Below, in pieces: positions 21,644-31,299 of a stretch of 64,000 bases of DNA. Source of the DNA: Sphaerulina vaccinii (Eukaryota; Ascomycota; Dothideomycetes; Mycosphaerellales; Mycosphaerellaceae). The translations under genes and the position numbers were made by a program. Positions within the stretch are counted from its first letter, which is position 1; each line of letters starts with the position of its first letter. The DNA is taken from the NCBI GenBank assembly GCA_022570795.1, contig JAKUDP010000008.1:1-64000 (forward strand). The letters run 5' to 3'. The notes beneath the pieces were generated by a model. The model saw only the letters and a list, made by a program, of their open reading frames with translations. It was not told the DNA's origin and searched no databases.

Positions 21644-23200
21644 GTGATTGTCGGACTATTGTGTGAAGAGACAGACTTAGGTTCAGTCACTTATATGTCC
21701 AGAGTCTACGCTGGGCGACGAAAGCATTTTGATGGTCCTTATGGCGGTTTGTCACGTGCGGTGGGGTCGTACGATTGCTCAAAAGCAGTATGCAAACTGA
21801 GCAGTAGCAATCAATGGTGTCAGGTATAGGACATTGCAGCTTTTGCATCGCTCAAATGCCAGATCTCGCAAGTGGCTCGCATCGCTTTTTCGATGAGCAC
21901 GTTTTACTTGGCAAAGCGCTAGCGAGTTCCGGATTTCCGTATGTTCATAAGTGCAGGTCGGCGGAGAGTGACCAGAATGTTTGAGTGCTGGCAATGTGTC
22001 TGGAGCCATCGCATCGCGAGTGTCAGCAGACTTATCGATGAACGATCACTTCCATTGCATAGCTCAGTAGCGGCCGCTGTCACCTGCTCTCCGCTTTGCA
22101 ATGGTTTGGTGTCGTGGCTCGGATTGTGTGCCTCTTGCCGTGGCCAACGTTGATTGATGTGAGGCGCTGGTAACTGTTGCTGTTGTGTTTCTGAAATGCT
22201 TCCTGCCGCCGATACTAGCACAGATGCGCTTCGAGTGACGCAGTAGACGCGATGGCCATAGAGAGCGAGGATCCAGAAGTGTCATGTCTCTGGAACGCGT
22301 TCCAGCTGGCGATACTAGCACAGGTGCGTTTCGAGCGGCGAGGCAATCGCTTCGGTCATAGAGATCGAGGACCCATTACTATGATGTCTCCGGAATGCTT
22401 CGCAGCTGGCGATACTAGCGCAACTGCGCTCTTAGTGACGGAGTAGGCGCTACGGCCATGGAGATCGAGGAGCCAGATCTATGGTGTCAGTCTTGGATGG
22501 AAGAAGACTCTGAATGGATTGCCAGGCTATGTCCGAGTCCAGTGAGATTGCCAGAAGGGAGCAAAGCGATCGAGATCGAACTGTCTGCAGACCAATAGCA
22601 AAGCCGGCATGCTATCTCGGGGCAAGGTGTGAAGTAGAAAGAAGCCGTCAGCGGAGAGGTCGTATGACAGTGCTCTCTCCGTTTCCAGGGTTTAACTGCT
22701 CTACCGTCGACTTTGCGCTTGTCTGAGCTTGGAGGAAGTAAGCCGACAGAGATGAAGCGAGCTGTGTCTCTGCTGACAGGCGCCGATCAAGGCATGATGT
22801 CTCTAGATGGGGTGCTGAAAGGAATTCAAGGTATCTTCAGAGAGGTCGTCCGATGGTGGGCTGCAGCAAAGCACTGATGATTCATGCTATCTTCCAGCTA
22901 CTTCTCCGATGCTAATGCCCAGTGAGGCAGCGTGCCTGACTAACAGGGGCCTCTATGTCCATCATGCCAAGTATCACCAAAACTCCATCGCTGATGCTGC
23001 AAGCCTGCTGGCTCTATTGCGTTGGGTATCACACCCGTTCCACTCTTCGAAGGAGTACTACCGCTGGCGTGACTCGCTTCTGCTTCTGACTTGGAGTACT
23101 AGGCCTTCCTCGTCATCGTCCTCCTCTCTGTTCACATACAAGGTTAGTTATGATTTGTTAGGTGGTATATCGTCCAAGAGCCAGCACTGGAGGAACATTC
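21644..23200. other. Intergenic with 100-bp tandem repeat
   Basis: About 1.55 kb separates the kelch gene promoter from the 3' end of the trehalose synthase gene. Apart from the tandem repeat at 22191-22490 I see no gene. The short open frames overlap in several phases and show no family pattern. Confidence 0.45.
22191..22490. repeat. Tandem repeat, 100-bp unit, three copies
   Basis: The landmark GATACTAGC falls at 22211, 22311 and 22411, giving an exact 100-bp period. Other shared landmarks in each unit are a GGCCAT(A/G)GAGA or GGTCATAGAGA block, a CGAGGA(T/C/G)CC block and a (T/A)GTGTC or ATGTCTC block. The copies differ by many substitutions, so they are old. The period is not a multiple of three, so this is not a protein repeat. 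Confidence 0.85.
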
Positions 23201-24817
23201 TTACTTAGTCTCCTTATCGCTCGCTTCCACCTTCTGGTTCTCACCAGCGGTGTCTGCAATCGCAGGCCGACTAGAATCTTTCTTGTCCACGGAGGCATCG
23301 TCTTCGACTGCGGTTCCAGGTGGGTCCACTGCACTGGATTGGCGAACTTTGAGCTTCTTCTCGGCCTGCTCAGAGATTCGTGTAAGCTCTGACACGAAGC
23401 TTTCACCCCACCAGGCAGAGGTGTACTTGTTGACATATTTGGCCAGCTTTTGGTAGTTCATGGTACGCTGCTCCTCGCCCATCGTCACAGCATCGTGGAT
23501 AGAATCTGCCAACTCCTCAGTGTTCCATGGGTTCACGACCAGTGCTCCGTTGAGACTCTGTGCGGCGCCAGTAAATTCCGACAGGATCAATGAGCCGTGG
23601 CGTTCTTGTTGGCATGCAATGTATTCGTATGACACAAGATTCATGCCGTCGCGAGTAGAGCTGACCAAACACACGTCGCTGATAGAGTACAGGGCGGTGA
23701 GCTCGTCGAAGCTGACGGACTTGTGCATGAAGTGGATGGGCATGAACTCGATCGTACCGAATTTGCCATTGATGCGGCCAACCAGCTCGTTGACAACAGC
23801 ACGAAGGTTCTGATACTCTTCGACGTCTTGCCGCGATGGAACAGCCACTTGCACAAGCACGACCTTGCCAATCCACTCTGGGTGCTCAGTCAGGAAGACC
23901 TCGAGCGCGTGAAGCTTCTGTGGAACACCCTTGATGTAATCGAGGCGATCGACACCAACGATGATCTTGACGCCATCAAACTTCTTCTTCAGCGTCTCGA
24001 CTCTCCGAATCACATTCTCCTTCTGTAGGCCTTGTACAAACTTGTCCGGATCAATGCCGATTGGGAAAGCACCGACAGTGATGAGCTTGTTTTGGAACTC
24101 CACTCCGTTCGGAGTCGTTGCTAGGCCCAGTATGCGCGCACAAGACGACAAGAAGTGCCTAGCGTAGTCATATGTGTGGAAGCCAATCAGATCGCAATGC
24201 AGTACACCTTGCAGGATTTCGTTTCGGACAGGCAGAATGCGGTAGATTTCTGAGGATGGGAATGGCGTGTGCAAGAAGAAACCGAACTTCACGTTCTTCT
24301 TCTTGTTTGGTCCTGCTTTGTTGAGCTCTTCGCGGAGCATGGCGGGCAGAAGCATGAGGTGATAGTCGTGCACCCACACCAGATCGTTGTCCTGGACGTC
24401 TTTCGCGATTTCCTTGGCAAATATGCGGTTGGCCTCAGCATAGCCGTCCCACGCAGACTCATCGAATGTGATCTCACCTGGGTGGTAGTGGAACAGCGGC
24501 CAGAGGATACTGTTTGAGAAGCCATTGTAGTGGCGATCCGAGAGCTCGTCGTCCATGAAGATGGGCACAGCACTGTGCTCGTCCAGGAGTCGCTGCTTCA
24601 GAAGGCCAGTCTCGTTCTCGGGCACTTGCAAACCTGGCCAACCATACCACTGGAACTCGGTACTCTTGGAAAGGCCTGACAGACCAGCGACCAGGCCACC
24701 CGATGACATGGTGAAGTCGTATTGACCTTCATCGGAGCGCTTGATGGTGATTGGTAGGCGGTTGGAGACGAGCAGAAGTCTGCCCTTTGGCGTTGGATTC
24801 TCGTCGAAGCTCGGCAT
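23201..24817 (-). CDS. TPS1: Trehalose-6-phosphate synthase
   Basis: This single-exon GT20 glycosyltransferase has 538 residues. It transfers glucose from UDP-glucose to glucose-6-phosphate to give trehalose-6-phosphate, the first step of trehalose synthesis and a regulator of sugar influx. Clear landmarks are RLLLVSNRLPITIKR near the start, SSGGLVAGLSGL, WVHDYHLMLLPAMLREE, KFGFFLHTPFPSSEIYRILP, LIGFHTYDYARHFLSSCARI, IIVGVDRLDYIKGVPQKLHA, VSSTRDGMNLVSYEYIACQ and ILSEFTGAAQSLNGALVVNP. All catalytic blocks are present. It lacks the phosphatase domain of the Tps2 type, so it is the synthase subunit. The C-terminal 60 residues are a hydrophilic tail longer than in yeast Tps1. A GT-AG pair at 24847-24903 with a GCTAACA branch could be a 5'-UTR intron. 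Confidence 0.97.
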   Translation of the reverse strand: MPSFDENPTPKGRLLLVSNRLPITIKRSDEGQYDFTMSSGGLVAGLSGLSKSTEFQWYGWPGLQVPENETGLLKQRLLDEHSAVPIFMDDELSDRHYNGFSNSILWPLFHYHPGEITFDESAWDGYAEANRIFAKEIAKDVQDNDLVWVHDYHLMLLPAMLREELNKAGPNKKKNVKFGFFLHTPFPSSEIYRILPVRNEILQGVLHCDLIGFHTYDYARHFLSSCARILGLATTPNGVEFQNKLITVGAFPIGIDPDKFVQGLQKENVIRRVETLKKKFDGVKIIVGVDRLDYIKGVPQKLHALEVFLTEHPEWIGKVVLVQVAVPSRQDVEEYQNLRAVVNELVGRINGKFGTIEFMPIHFMHKSVSFDELTALYSISDVCLVSSTRDGMNLVSYEYIACQQERHGSLILSEFTGAAQSLNGALVVNPWNTEELADSIHDAVTMGEEQRTMNYQKLAKYVNKYTSAWWGESFVSELTRISEQAEKKLKVRQSSAVDPPGTAVEDDASVDKKDSSRPAIADTAGENQKVEASDKETK

Positions 24818-25820
24818 CTTGGCGGCTTCAGATGTGCCTGGAGAGACTTATGTTAGCTGATGAGGTTGGTGAATAGCAAAAACAGATGATGTGTCTTGAG
24901 TACGCTCGCCACCTTTCTGTACAGCTTTTGAAGCAGCCAGGTTCGCTAGTGCCAGCTTCTGCAGACTGAGCCGCCTGTCTGAAGCATCCATGTCGATCGT
25001 GGTAAATTTGTGGGTCTTTGACGTGAAAAGTGTCGTGCATGTCTGGAAGGAACTTACAATGGAGGTGAGAATGCGTGCCTCAAATGTTTCTTATTTGCTT
25101 GCGGCTGAAGTCGGAAAGCGTTGGTGAAGCAGGAACTGAGGCGTAGTTGCTCAATTTCGTCCTACAAACAACGATAATGCGGATTCGGACAACGGTTCGT
25201 GTACGGCGCGTCTGTCCTGGAGGCGCAAGTAGTGAAGTTGCTGCTATCACAGCCCGGATTTGGCTGACAGTGTGAGATGGTGCTTGCTGTTTCGTCCAAA
25301 AGAGCTCCTGCCGTTATGGAAGTTATTTCGGTCAGTGGATTGGATTGGATTCGGAAGGAAGAGTCGTTGGTGAATGCAAGATTCTTTTCTCGGCCAGCTT
25401 TTCCACGCAGTTCTTTTGTTGGTCTCCGCACAGTGAGTGGACAGCAGCGAGACTGTGGAGGTGATGTCGTGTTCGTGGTGACAAGTCTTTTCTTGAAGCT
25501 TCGAAACAAGGCCGACTCGGATCCCTGCACTCGCAACGTCACAGGAACGGTGGGCACAGTCTGACGATGGGCTGCAAAAGAACGTGACTGAGCAACTGGG
25601 CATGCACATCAACTCAAGATCAGCGCCGGTGAGCGCATGTACATCACAAAACAACACACGAGTACGATAGCTGGAGTTGTCACGAATGTATCCCACGCGG
25701 GTGATGTGAGTTCGATTTGCCATTTTGACTTTGGCCCAAAGGCCCCTGCACGCGCTTTCAGCCTCAGCCTCATCCGTCCTCAGGCCGACAGCGCGACGGC
25801 AATGTTGTGGACCTTTGGTC
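24818..25820. other. TPS1 upstream region, no gene seen
   Basis: About 1 kb holds the trehalose synthase promoter and leader. A CCCCT, which reads AGGGG on the gene strand (the stress-response core), occurs near 25742 but is single and distant, so I give it little weight. Open frames here show no family features. Confidence 0.4.
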
Positions 25821-26262
25821 AAACAGCCTATTTCATCAAACAGGCTCTATTTCGTTAGATAAATTACTCTTTCTAGCCAGCCCGCGGATTCCATAAAATA
25901 GCGGCTTTTTAATAAAATAAGCTGCCTTTCGTTAGAATCTAAGGTCGATATTTCCCTAGATCTAGCTTCGAGGCAGGCTCCTACGAGTCCGACTATACCG
26001 TTAGTCTTTTTACTCTGCGCGCAACCTAGCTATTGCCCTAGGTTCGATAAGGTGTTGGCGTCGTCGCAAAGGATAAAGGTTTCTACCTAACTCGCAGAGT
26101 AAGAAACACGACTCGTACGCTTCCGAAAACCGCCTTATTTTATAAAAGGAGCCTCCATTTTATCAAGATCTGGCGGCTTATACAGAACGGCTTATTTCAC
26201 GAAAACCTGCTTATAGACAAGGCTGTTTTGATGAAATAGCGCGTTTTATAAACGGCCGTCAA
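25821..26262. mobile_element. Fold-back / MITE-like element with nested inverted repeats
   Basis: The left end (AACAGCCTATTTCATCAAAC) and the right end (GGCTGTTTTGATGAAATAGC) are inverted copies of each other over about 22 bp. Inside are repeated AAAAT/AGCGGCTTTTT-like blocks near 25895-25935 and 26125-26200. A second pair of inverted arms frames the centre: ACGAGTC...TTACTCTGCG at 25983-26020 and CGCAGAGTAA...GACTCGT at 26093-26116. The element has no coding capacity. Composition is TA-rich and differs from the flanks. I could not define a target-site duplication, so the exact ends are approximate. Confidence 0.6.
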
Positions 26263-26380
26263 CAGCAACGGAATCCTTCATCCTCTGATCACTCGCCATG
26301 ATTTTCTGATTTCTCATTTCTTTCATTCTCCCAGCGGCAGCACACTACAGGCGACACAGACGCCGTCCATTCATTACAAC

Positions 26381-27125
26381 ATGTCTTCTGCGACCAACGC
26401 CACTATCGAGATTGCTGTTCCCGAGGGCACGATCAACGAGTGGTGTATCTACGCATTATCAGGTTTCCACGGGGGAAAACACACGTGCGCGAACGAGACT
26501 CGTGGCACTAAAGAAGGCCATTTCCAGACGATATGTTGCGATGGCTTCATCATCGATAGCACGCAGGACCTGTGGAAATATGATCCGACTGCAAATCGCT
26601 CCGAAACTCACGTGGACCTTGCCAACTTGGTCTGTTGCGCGGCACATGGCAGCCAACAGGGTGGTATTCAGCCAATTTATTCAAGGCAATGGTATGACTT
26701 GCACGACTGGGAGTCCGACACCTCTGTCCAATCTCGCCGCCACGGATACCAACAACGCTGCGAATTACCTTGCCACGTATAGCAATGCTCAAGGAGGTTC
26801 TCAGAGTGGGACCTACAACCCTACATTAGAAGACTTCATCCCTACCGAGACTCCATACTGCCTCTGGATGGGTACAGTCGGTTTGCAGATGCAGAGTATT
26901 ACAGTTGCTGCGGCAGCCATTACAACGCCACCAGCAGCGACTACGGACGAATTCGGCTATCCTATCACTACTGGCACATTTGCGCCAAGCACAACTTCGC
27001 GATACTCTTACACTACAGCGAGTGCTGCAACTACAAGCTCTTCTTCTGCGGCACTCCCAGTAGCAGTACAGTGTCCCTGGCTAGGCTTGCTTTGCATTCT
27101 GATCATGATTCCGGGTTTCGCTTAG
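26381..27125 (+). CDS. Cys-containing hypothetical protein with frame break
   Basis: The N-terminal 110 or so residues read in one frame (MSSATNATIEIAVPEGTIN, CANETRGTKEGHFQTICCDG, HVDLANLVCC). The C-terminal part reads in the next frame (MTCTTGSPTPLSNLAATDTN, ETPYCLWMGTVGL, then a Ser/Thr-rich stretch and hydrophobic end PWLGLLCILIMIPGF). The frames meet around 26640-26700. A single extra base, or a 52-bp intron with a weak GTTGCG donor ending at TTCAAG, would join them. I cannot decide between a sequencing error, a pseudogene and an unusual intron. There is no N-terminal signal peptide. The C-terminal hydrophobic end could be a membrane or GPI signal. The family is unknown to me. The gene overlaps the 3' end of the P450 by 23 bp. 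Confidence 0.55.
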
Positions 27126-28722
27126 TGACTCTCACCCACATGCCAGTCTGTACCCAGATACCTATCTGGAAGTCTAGCTCCATTGGCTTCTTCGGATCGC
27201 AGAGTTGAAAGTCGAAGCGTCGCAAAAGCTCCACGAAGATCTTGTTCAGCTCGATCAGAGCCACGGCCTGTCCCAGACACTTGAAGCGACCATAGCCAAA
27301 GATGACTTCGTTGTTCTGCTCCATCTCGCGAAGCTTGTCTGGGCTGCTGCAGTCGCCGCCGTCAGCAGGCGATAGCCAACGTTCAGGTCGGAAGCAGTCT
27401 TCATCTGGTCCAAACAGCGTCGGATCGCGTGTCATTGCGTATGTGGACCAACTGTTCAATGTCAGCATGGGTAGATGCGAGGGTATCAACAGCCTGCCTT
27501 ACCCTATACGAGTCCCAGGCAGTACATAGTGGCCATCTATGGTGTCGCCTCCCACCGGCACTTCATGCGAGAACAGACCACTGACAGGCGGCGAGATACG
27601 AAGTCCTTCTTTGATACAGGCCTGCAGATAACTCATGGCTCTTGCTTCGCTATCGCTGACCATGTCACCAGCGATATTGGTATGAGTAATCTCTTTCATC
27701 AGCTTCTGGTAGATTGTTGGACTACTCAGAACGTGTAGGAACACACTTCGCACAGCTGTAGCAGTTGTATCACTACCAGCCAAGATCTGGAGCACTACCT
27801 CACTCTCTACTTGTTCTCGCGATAGTCCATGACGGAGGAAGGATCCCATCATGTCTTTGCGGTCTTCGCTTGGCTTCTCACTCGCGCCAGTCTCGCTCAG
27901 AGTCTTGCCGCCGAACCTCTTGGCCACGATATTGGATGCGAGTTTGAAAGCCTTGCCCAGACCTAAATCATCCCGATCGCTAGGCCCAAGCATCTTCAGG
28001 ATCTGCGACTTTTCCAAGAAAGAGTACAAGTTCGGTAACACGGCCATGATGTTGATAAGTGTGATGGCTTTCTCCGTCTCATGCAGATAGCCATGATTGT
28101 CCTGGTCATCAGATAAGTCGTTGAATGACTCGCCGAAAGCTAACGAGCTGATAACATCAAGAGTGAAAAAATGGCTCTTCCTAGCCAGGTCCATTGGCTT
28201 GAACACGCCTCTTTTCGAATCAGACAGATACTTTCTCTCAATCAGGTTCACCAGCTCCAACACTTGCTCGTCAATCGTGGCTTCCAAATCCGGATTCTCT
28301 TTGCCGCCATACCCTCCGGCCAGTTTCATTCGCAAATCAGCATGTGACTTCTCATCACGCATGCTCAAAGTGTTATCTTTGCCTGGTGCGAACCGCATGG
28401 CATTGAACCAATCAGATCTAGGGTAGCCATTCCGGGCTGCATACATCTTCCTCCATTGAGTCGCTGAGCCAGTGATGAGATGATTCGGTGCGATTCGCAC
28501 AAGCGGTCCATAGGTCTTGCAGAGCTGGCCATAGTGCGACCATGCTGTTCCACGTACCATCCAGGTCAGTAGTGGTAAAGTGGTATAGTTGGTATACCAT
28601 GGCCCAGGAATATGGTTGAGCTGTTGTGAGGCTGTGTATGTCCAAACGGCATAGACCAGAATTGCTATTACCAGCAGGGACGACACTCCTAGGTATGACA
28701 GAAGGATGTCAAAGGCAGCCAT
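27103..28722 (-). CDS. Cytochrome P450 monooxygenase
   Basis: Two exons, 27503-28722 and 27103-27451, encode about 522 residues. The intron (GTAAGG donor, GCTGACA branch) joins LPGTRI to GWSTYAMTRDP. The N-terminus is a membrane anchor (LLSYLGVSSLLVIAILVYAV) followed by the Pro-rich hinge NHIPGP, so it should sit in the ER. Hallmarks are the I-helix AGSDTTATAVRSV, the ExxR in ACIKEGLRISPP, the PERF-like FRPERW, and the haem loop FGYGRFKCLGQAV with the axial Cys. The overall pattern resembles fungal pisatin-demethylase-like P450s, but the substrate is unknown. No biosynthetic core enzyme lies beside it. An upstream ATG at 28779 would add 19 residues. I chose the one nearer the anchor. Confidence 0.92.
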
Positions 28723-29609
28723 GATTCTGAACACCACTGGCTGTTGAAGGTGAAGGTGAAGGAGTCGCGAACTTGGCAACGATGCTGATCAACCGTACCT
28801 TAGAACATGCCCAGTGCTAACAACGGAGATAGTGTACTACTTGTACTTCCGAGGCACTGTGATCTTCAACCAGGATGAGCTTTGTCATATGCAGCAAGAT
28901 GGAGAACTCACCTCACGGAGGCATTCTACTGGCTCGACACAACAACCGGTATAGCGGTATATGGAGACGATCCAGTGCTCGTTCCTGTCTAGCGCAGTCA
29001 CTAGCAACATCGTTTGCGTGACCGAAGATCAGCCTACACACGTCAACAATGTCGCGAACCACTAAGAACACTTCGGTCAGTAATACTAGTGGTGTTCACC
29101 TTATTCCGCATACGACGTCCGTAGTGTGTATTTACACCACGTCTACCGTCCTCCGGGCAGGCAGCCTTACGTACACAGCTCCGAAGGAGTCGATAACAGT
29201 AGATAACCTCGTCGTTAGCCTGTTATCTACCGTAAGACTCGTAAGAGTAGGTGCATCCAAGGTAGGACTAGCTAGATCGTCTTATATCTATAATACGTCC
29301 ATAGTGGGTCAGGCGGTGGAAGTCAGGTCAGATCTTCAATACACCGTGGATAAACACCCCTAAGTAATACAGCGTAGCAAGAAAGAAGGGACTCACAGTG
29401 AAAGTATGAAGTCTCTATTGGCAGTATATACACTTCGCACTTTCGAATAGAGTGGATATTTCACATCAGCGAAGCAACACGAACAGATAATCACGAATTG
29501 GTCAAGAGCCCCAACCAGCACCAGCACCATCAGACCACATCATCTAGCATCCACCCTTCCTCTCTACGCGCAACCCGAGTCCAGCATGATCTTGACCGCA
29601 GCAGTGCAC
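28723..29609. other. P450 upstream region, no gene seen
   Basis: This interval carries the P450 promoter and the 3' flank of the secreted cysteine-rich gene. A perfect 9-bp hairpin, GTAGATAAC/GTTATCTAC, sits near 29202-29232. The 29049-29363 frame is open but low in coding signs. Confidence 0.45.
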
Positions 29610-30201
29610 TTAGAAGAGTGTGCAAGCCGGAAACACGTATTGGCTCAAATCGAATCCAAACAGCGCTCCTGGACCATAGAACCCTTGAGTGACCTCCCTA
29701 CAAGAGTCCCCAAAACCACCCTCTTCAATTCCCAAACCATTGAGATCGATACACTATGAAAAAACCGAGCGTCAGCGAGTTCAAAACAACACATTACATC
29801 ACCCTTCACAACATACCGACTGCTGGCATTCATTCCACACTAAGTTCGGGTAGTCCAAGCCCAAATTGTTGCAAGCATCCCGCCCAATATCAGGGCTAAT
29901 GTTTCCGAACACCTGACACGTGCAACCTCCATGATAATCACCATTGTTATCGCCTCCAAATCCAGGAGGAATGAAGCCAGGGTTGAAAGGGTTTGGACTG
30001 AAGCAGTTGCCTGGACCGAAGAAGGAAGTTGGAGGAGGGCGAGGGCCAAATTGGAGACCGGGATGGATCGTCCTGAACGACTGAGGAGCTGCTAGTACAC
30101 TTTGGTGTATGTAGTCAGTACATTGGTGATGGAGGTAGGTAGGATGATGCTTGGTTCACTTACGCGCTCGCGAAGAGAGCGGTGGCTGCGATGAGTTGCA
30201 T
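29610..30201 (-). CDS. Small secreted protein with eight cysteines
   Basis: Three exons, 30164-30201, 29817-30072 and 29610-29753, encode 145 residues. Introns are 30073-30163 (GTAAGT donor, CTGAC branch, TTCAG acceptor) and 29754-29816 (GTATGT donor, CTGAC branch, CATAG acceptor). The first exon is a signal peptide (MQLIAATALFASA). The mature part starts with a Pro/Phe/Gly-rich stretch (HPGLQFGPRPPPTSFFGPGN) and then holds the cysteine-bearing domain: GNC, GGCTCQVFG, RDACNNLGLDYPNLVWNECQ, QSCIDLNG, DSCREVTQGFYG and FPACTLF. Eight cysteines imply four possible disulfides. This is the profile of apoplastic effector candidates or secreted structural proteins. The frame reads cleanly through all junctions and total length is exactly divisible by three, which supports the model. 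I know no family name. Confidence 0.78.
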
Positions 30202-31299
30202 GGCTGGCGAGCGGAAGTGAAGACGTTTCAAACGAATGTCTTGGGTGAGTGAGTAGGTTGATCGATGAAGACGGGATGAATCTGCAGACGAAGATAGATG
30301 TGGATATAGGGAAGTACTGCTCTTATGAGTGGGAAGCCCTGGCATGGGGCTATGAGCGTCCGCATATGGGCATCTTAGCCGCGTCTATTGTTGCTGTTGA
30401 ACGCTGCAGGCAATTTAATGATAGACTTTAGCAGTTCGCCAAGGGTTCGTATGACAGCGGTGTCGCTGTATCTGTCAAATTGAACTTTGACATTTTGTGA
30501 AGACTCTTCCATAGATCGTTCTGAAGTCGACTTTTATGATGCCTCCATCTCTTCTCGTTTGATGCTTGCCATACCAGTCTTTCGATGCTCAAAGATGGCT
30601 CGTCCTTCTTTCTCAACGATGCTTCTTGAGCCCTGCATGGCGAAGTGTTGGCCAAGCATCTCAAAACATAACACTTAATCTCCAGCGAAAAAGGTTAGAC
30701 CCAAGGTTCATTGGCATTCAGGCATGTGGTCCCAGAAAATGCTAATCATAGTTCTGTCATATCCTTGCCAGCCTAGGTTATGGTGTATTCTTGGCGACAA
30801 CGACAGATCACTAAGCACCTGTAAGCCGAAAAGGGGAAGAAACAAACTCTTCGTTCGACCTTCTGGACGCAGACCACGGCTACCATGAGCTGTCGTGCGT
30901 TCTGCATGGCGTGATGCAGATGTTGGCAGATCTCAGCCGCAAGCAGCAGACACGATCTAGGAACCAAATGCCGTTTCGACAGAACCCTCTCAAGGGCTCT
31001 GGGTTGTTGCATTCCAACGCGTCCGCTCCACAGCGCTGTAGATGGCCGCGTTGTACATGTCCGAGTACGAAAGGTTCGAGGCCGGAGGTTTCTGGCTTCC
31101 CCGAGATCATTGAGATCGTTTGCCAGCCGGTTCTTCCACTGCCCTTCGCAATCTCGGATGATTAGTGTTCTCCGTTATTGCTGACATGTAATCTCCTAAA
31201 CGAAGTCGCGCCCATGCAGAGGGCTCGAGCTCCGTATTGTTGATCACACGATTTGGAGTGATGCATACGGCCGGTAGGCCTCGTTCTTCGCTCTCCTCA
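30202..31299. other. Intergenic, no gene seen
   Basis: This is the promoter side of the secreted cysteine-rich gene and the 3' flank of COG6. Open frames at 30428-30664 and 30773-31165 have no recognisable pattern and no clear splice partners. Confidence 0.45.

Noticed and set aside
25740..25748. Stress-response element CCCCT upstream of TPS1
   Set aside because: A single 5-bp match about 920 bp away is expected by chance; not listed as a regulatory site.
27765..28426. Plus-strand open frames over the P450
   Set aside because: They are antisense shadows of the P450 coding exon; all family motifs are on the minus strand.
29049..29363. 104-residue plus-strand frame upstream of the P450
   Set aside because: Low-complexity Ser/Thr/Val texture, no signal peptide and no splice partners; kept only as intergenic sequence.
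27103..30201. A secondary-metabolite cluster around the P450
   Set aside because: No polyketide synthase, peptide synthetase, terpene cyclase or cluster regulator lies nearby; the P450 and the secreted protein alone do not make a cluster.
30773..31165. Open frames on both strands between the secreted gene and COG6
   Set aside because: Frames overlap antisense and neither has a recognisable motif or canonical introns.
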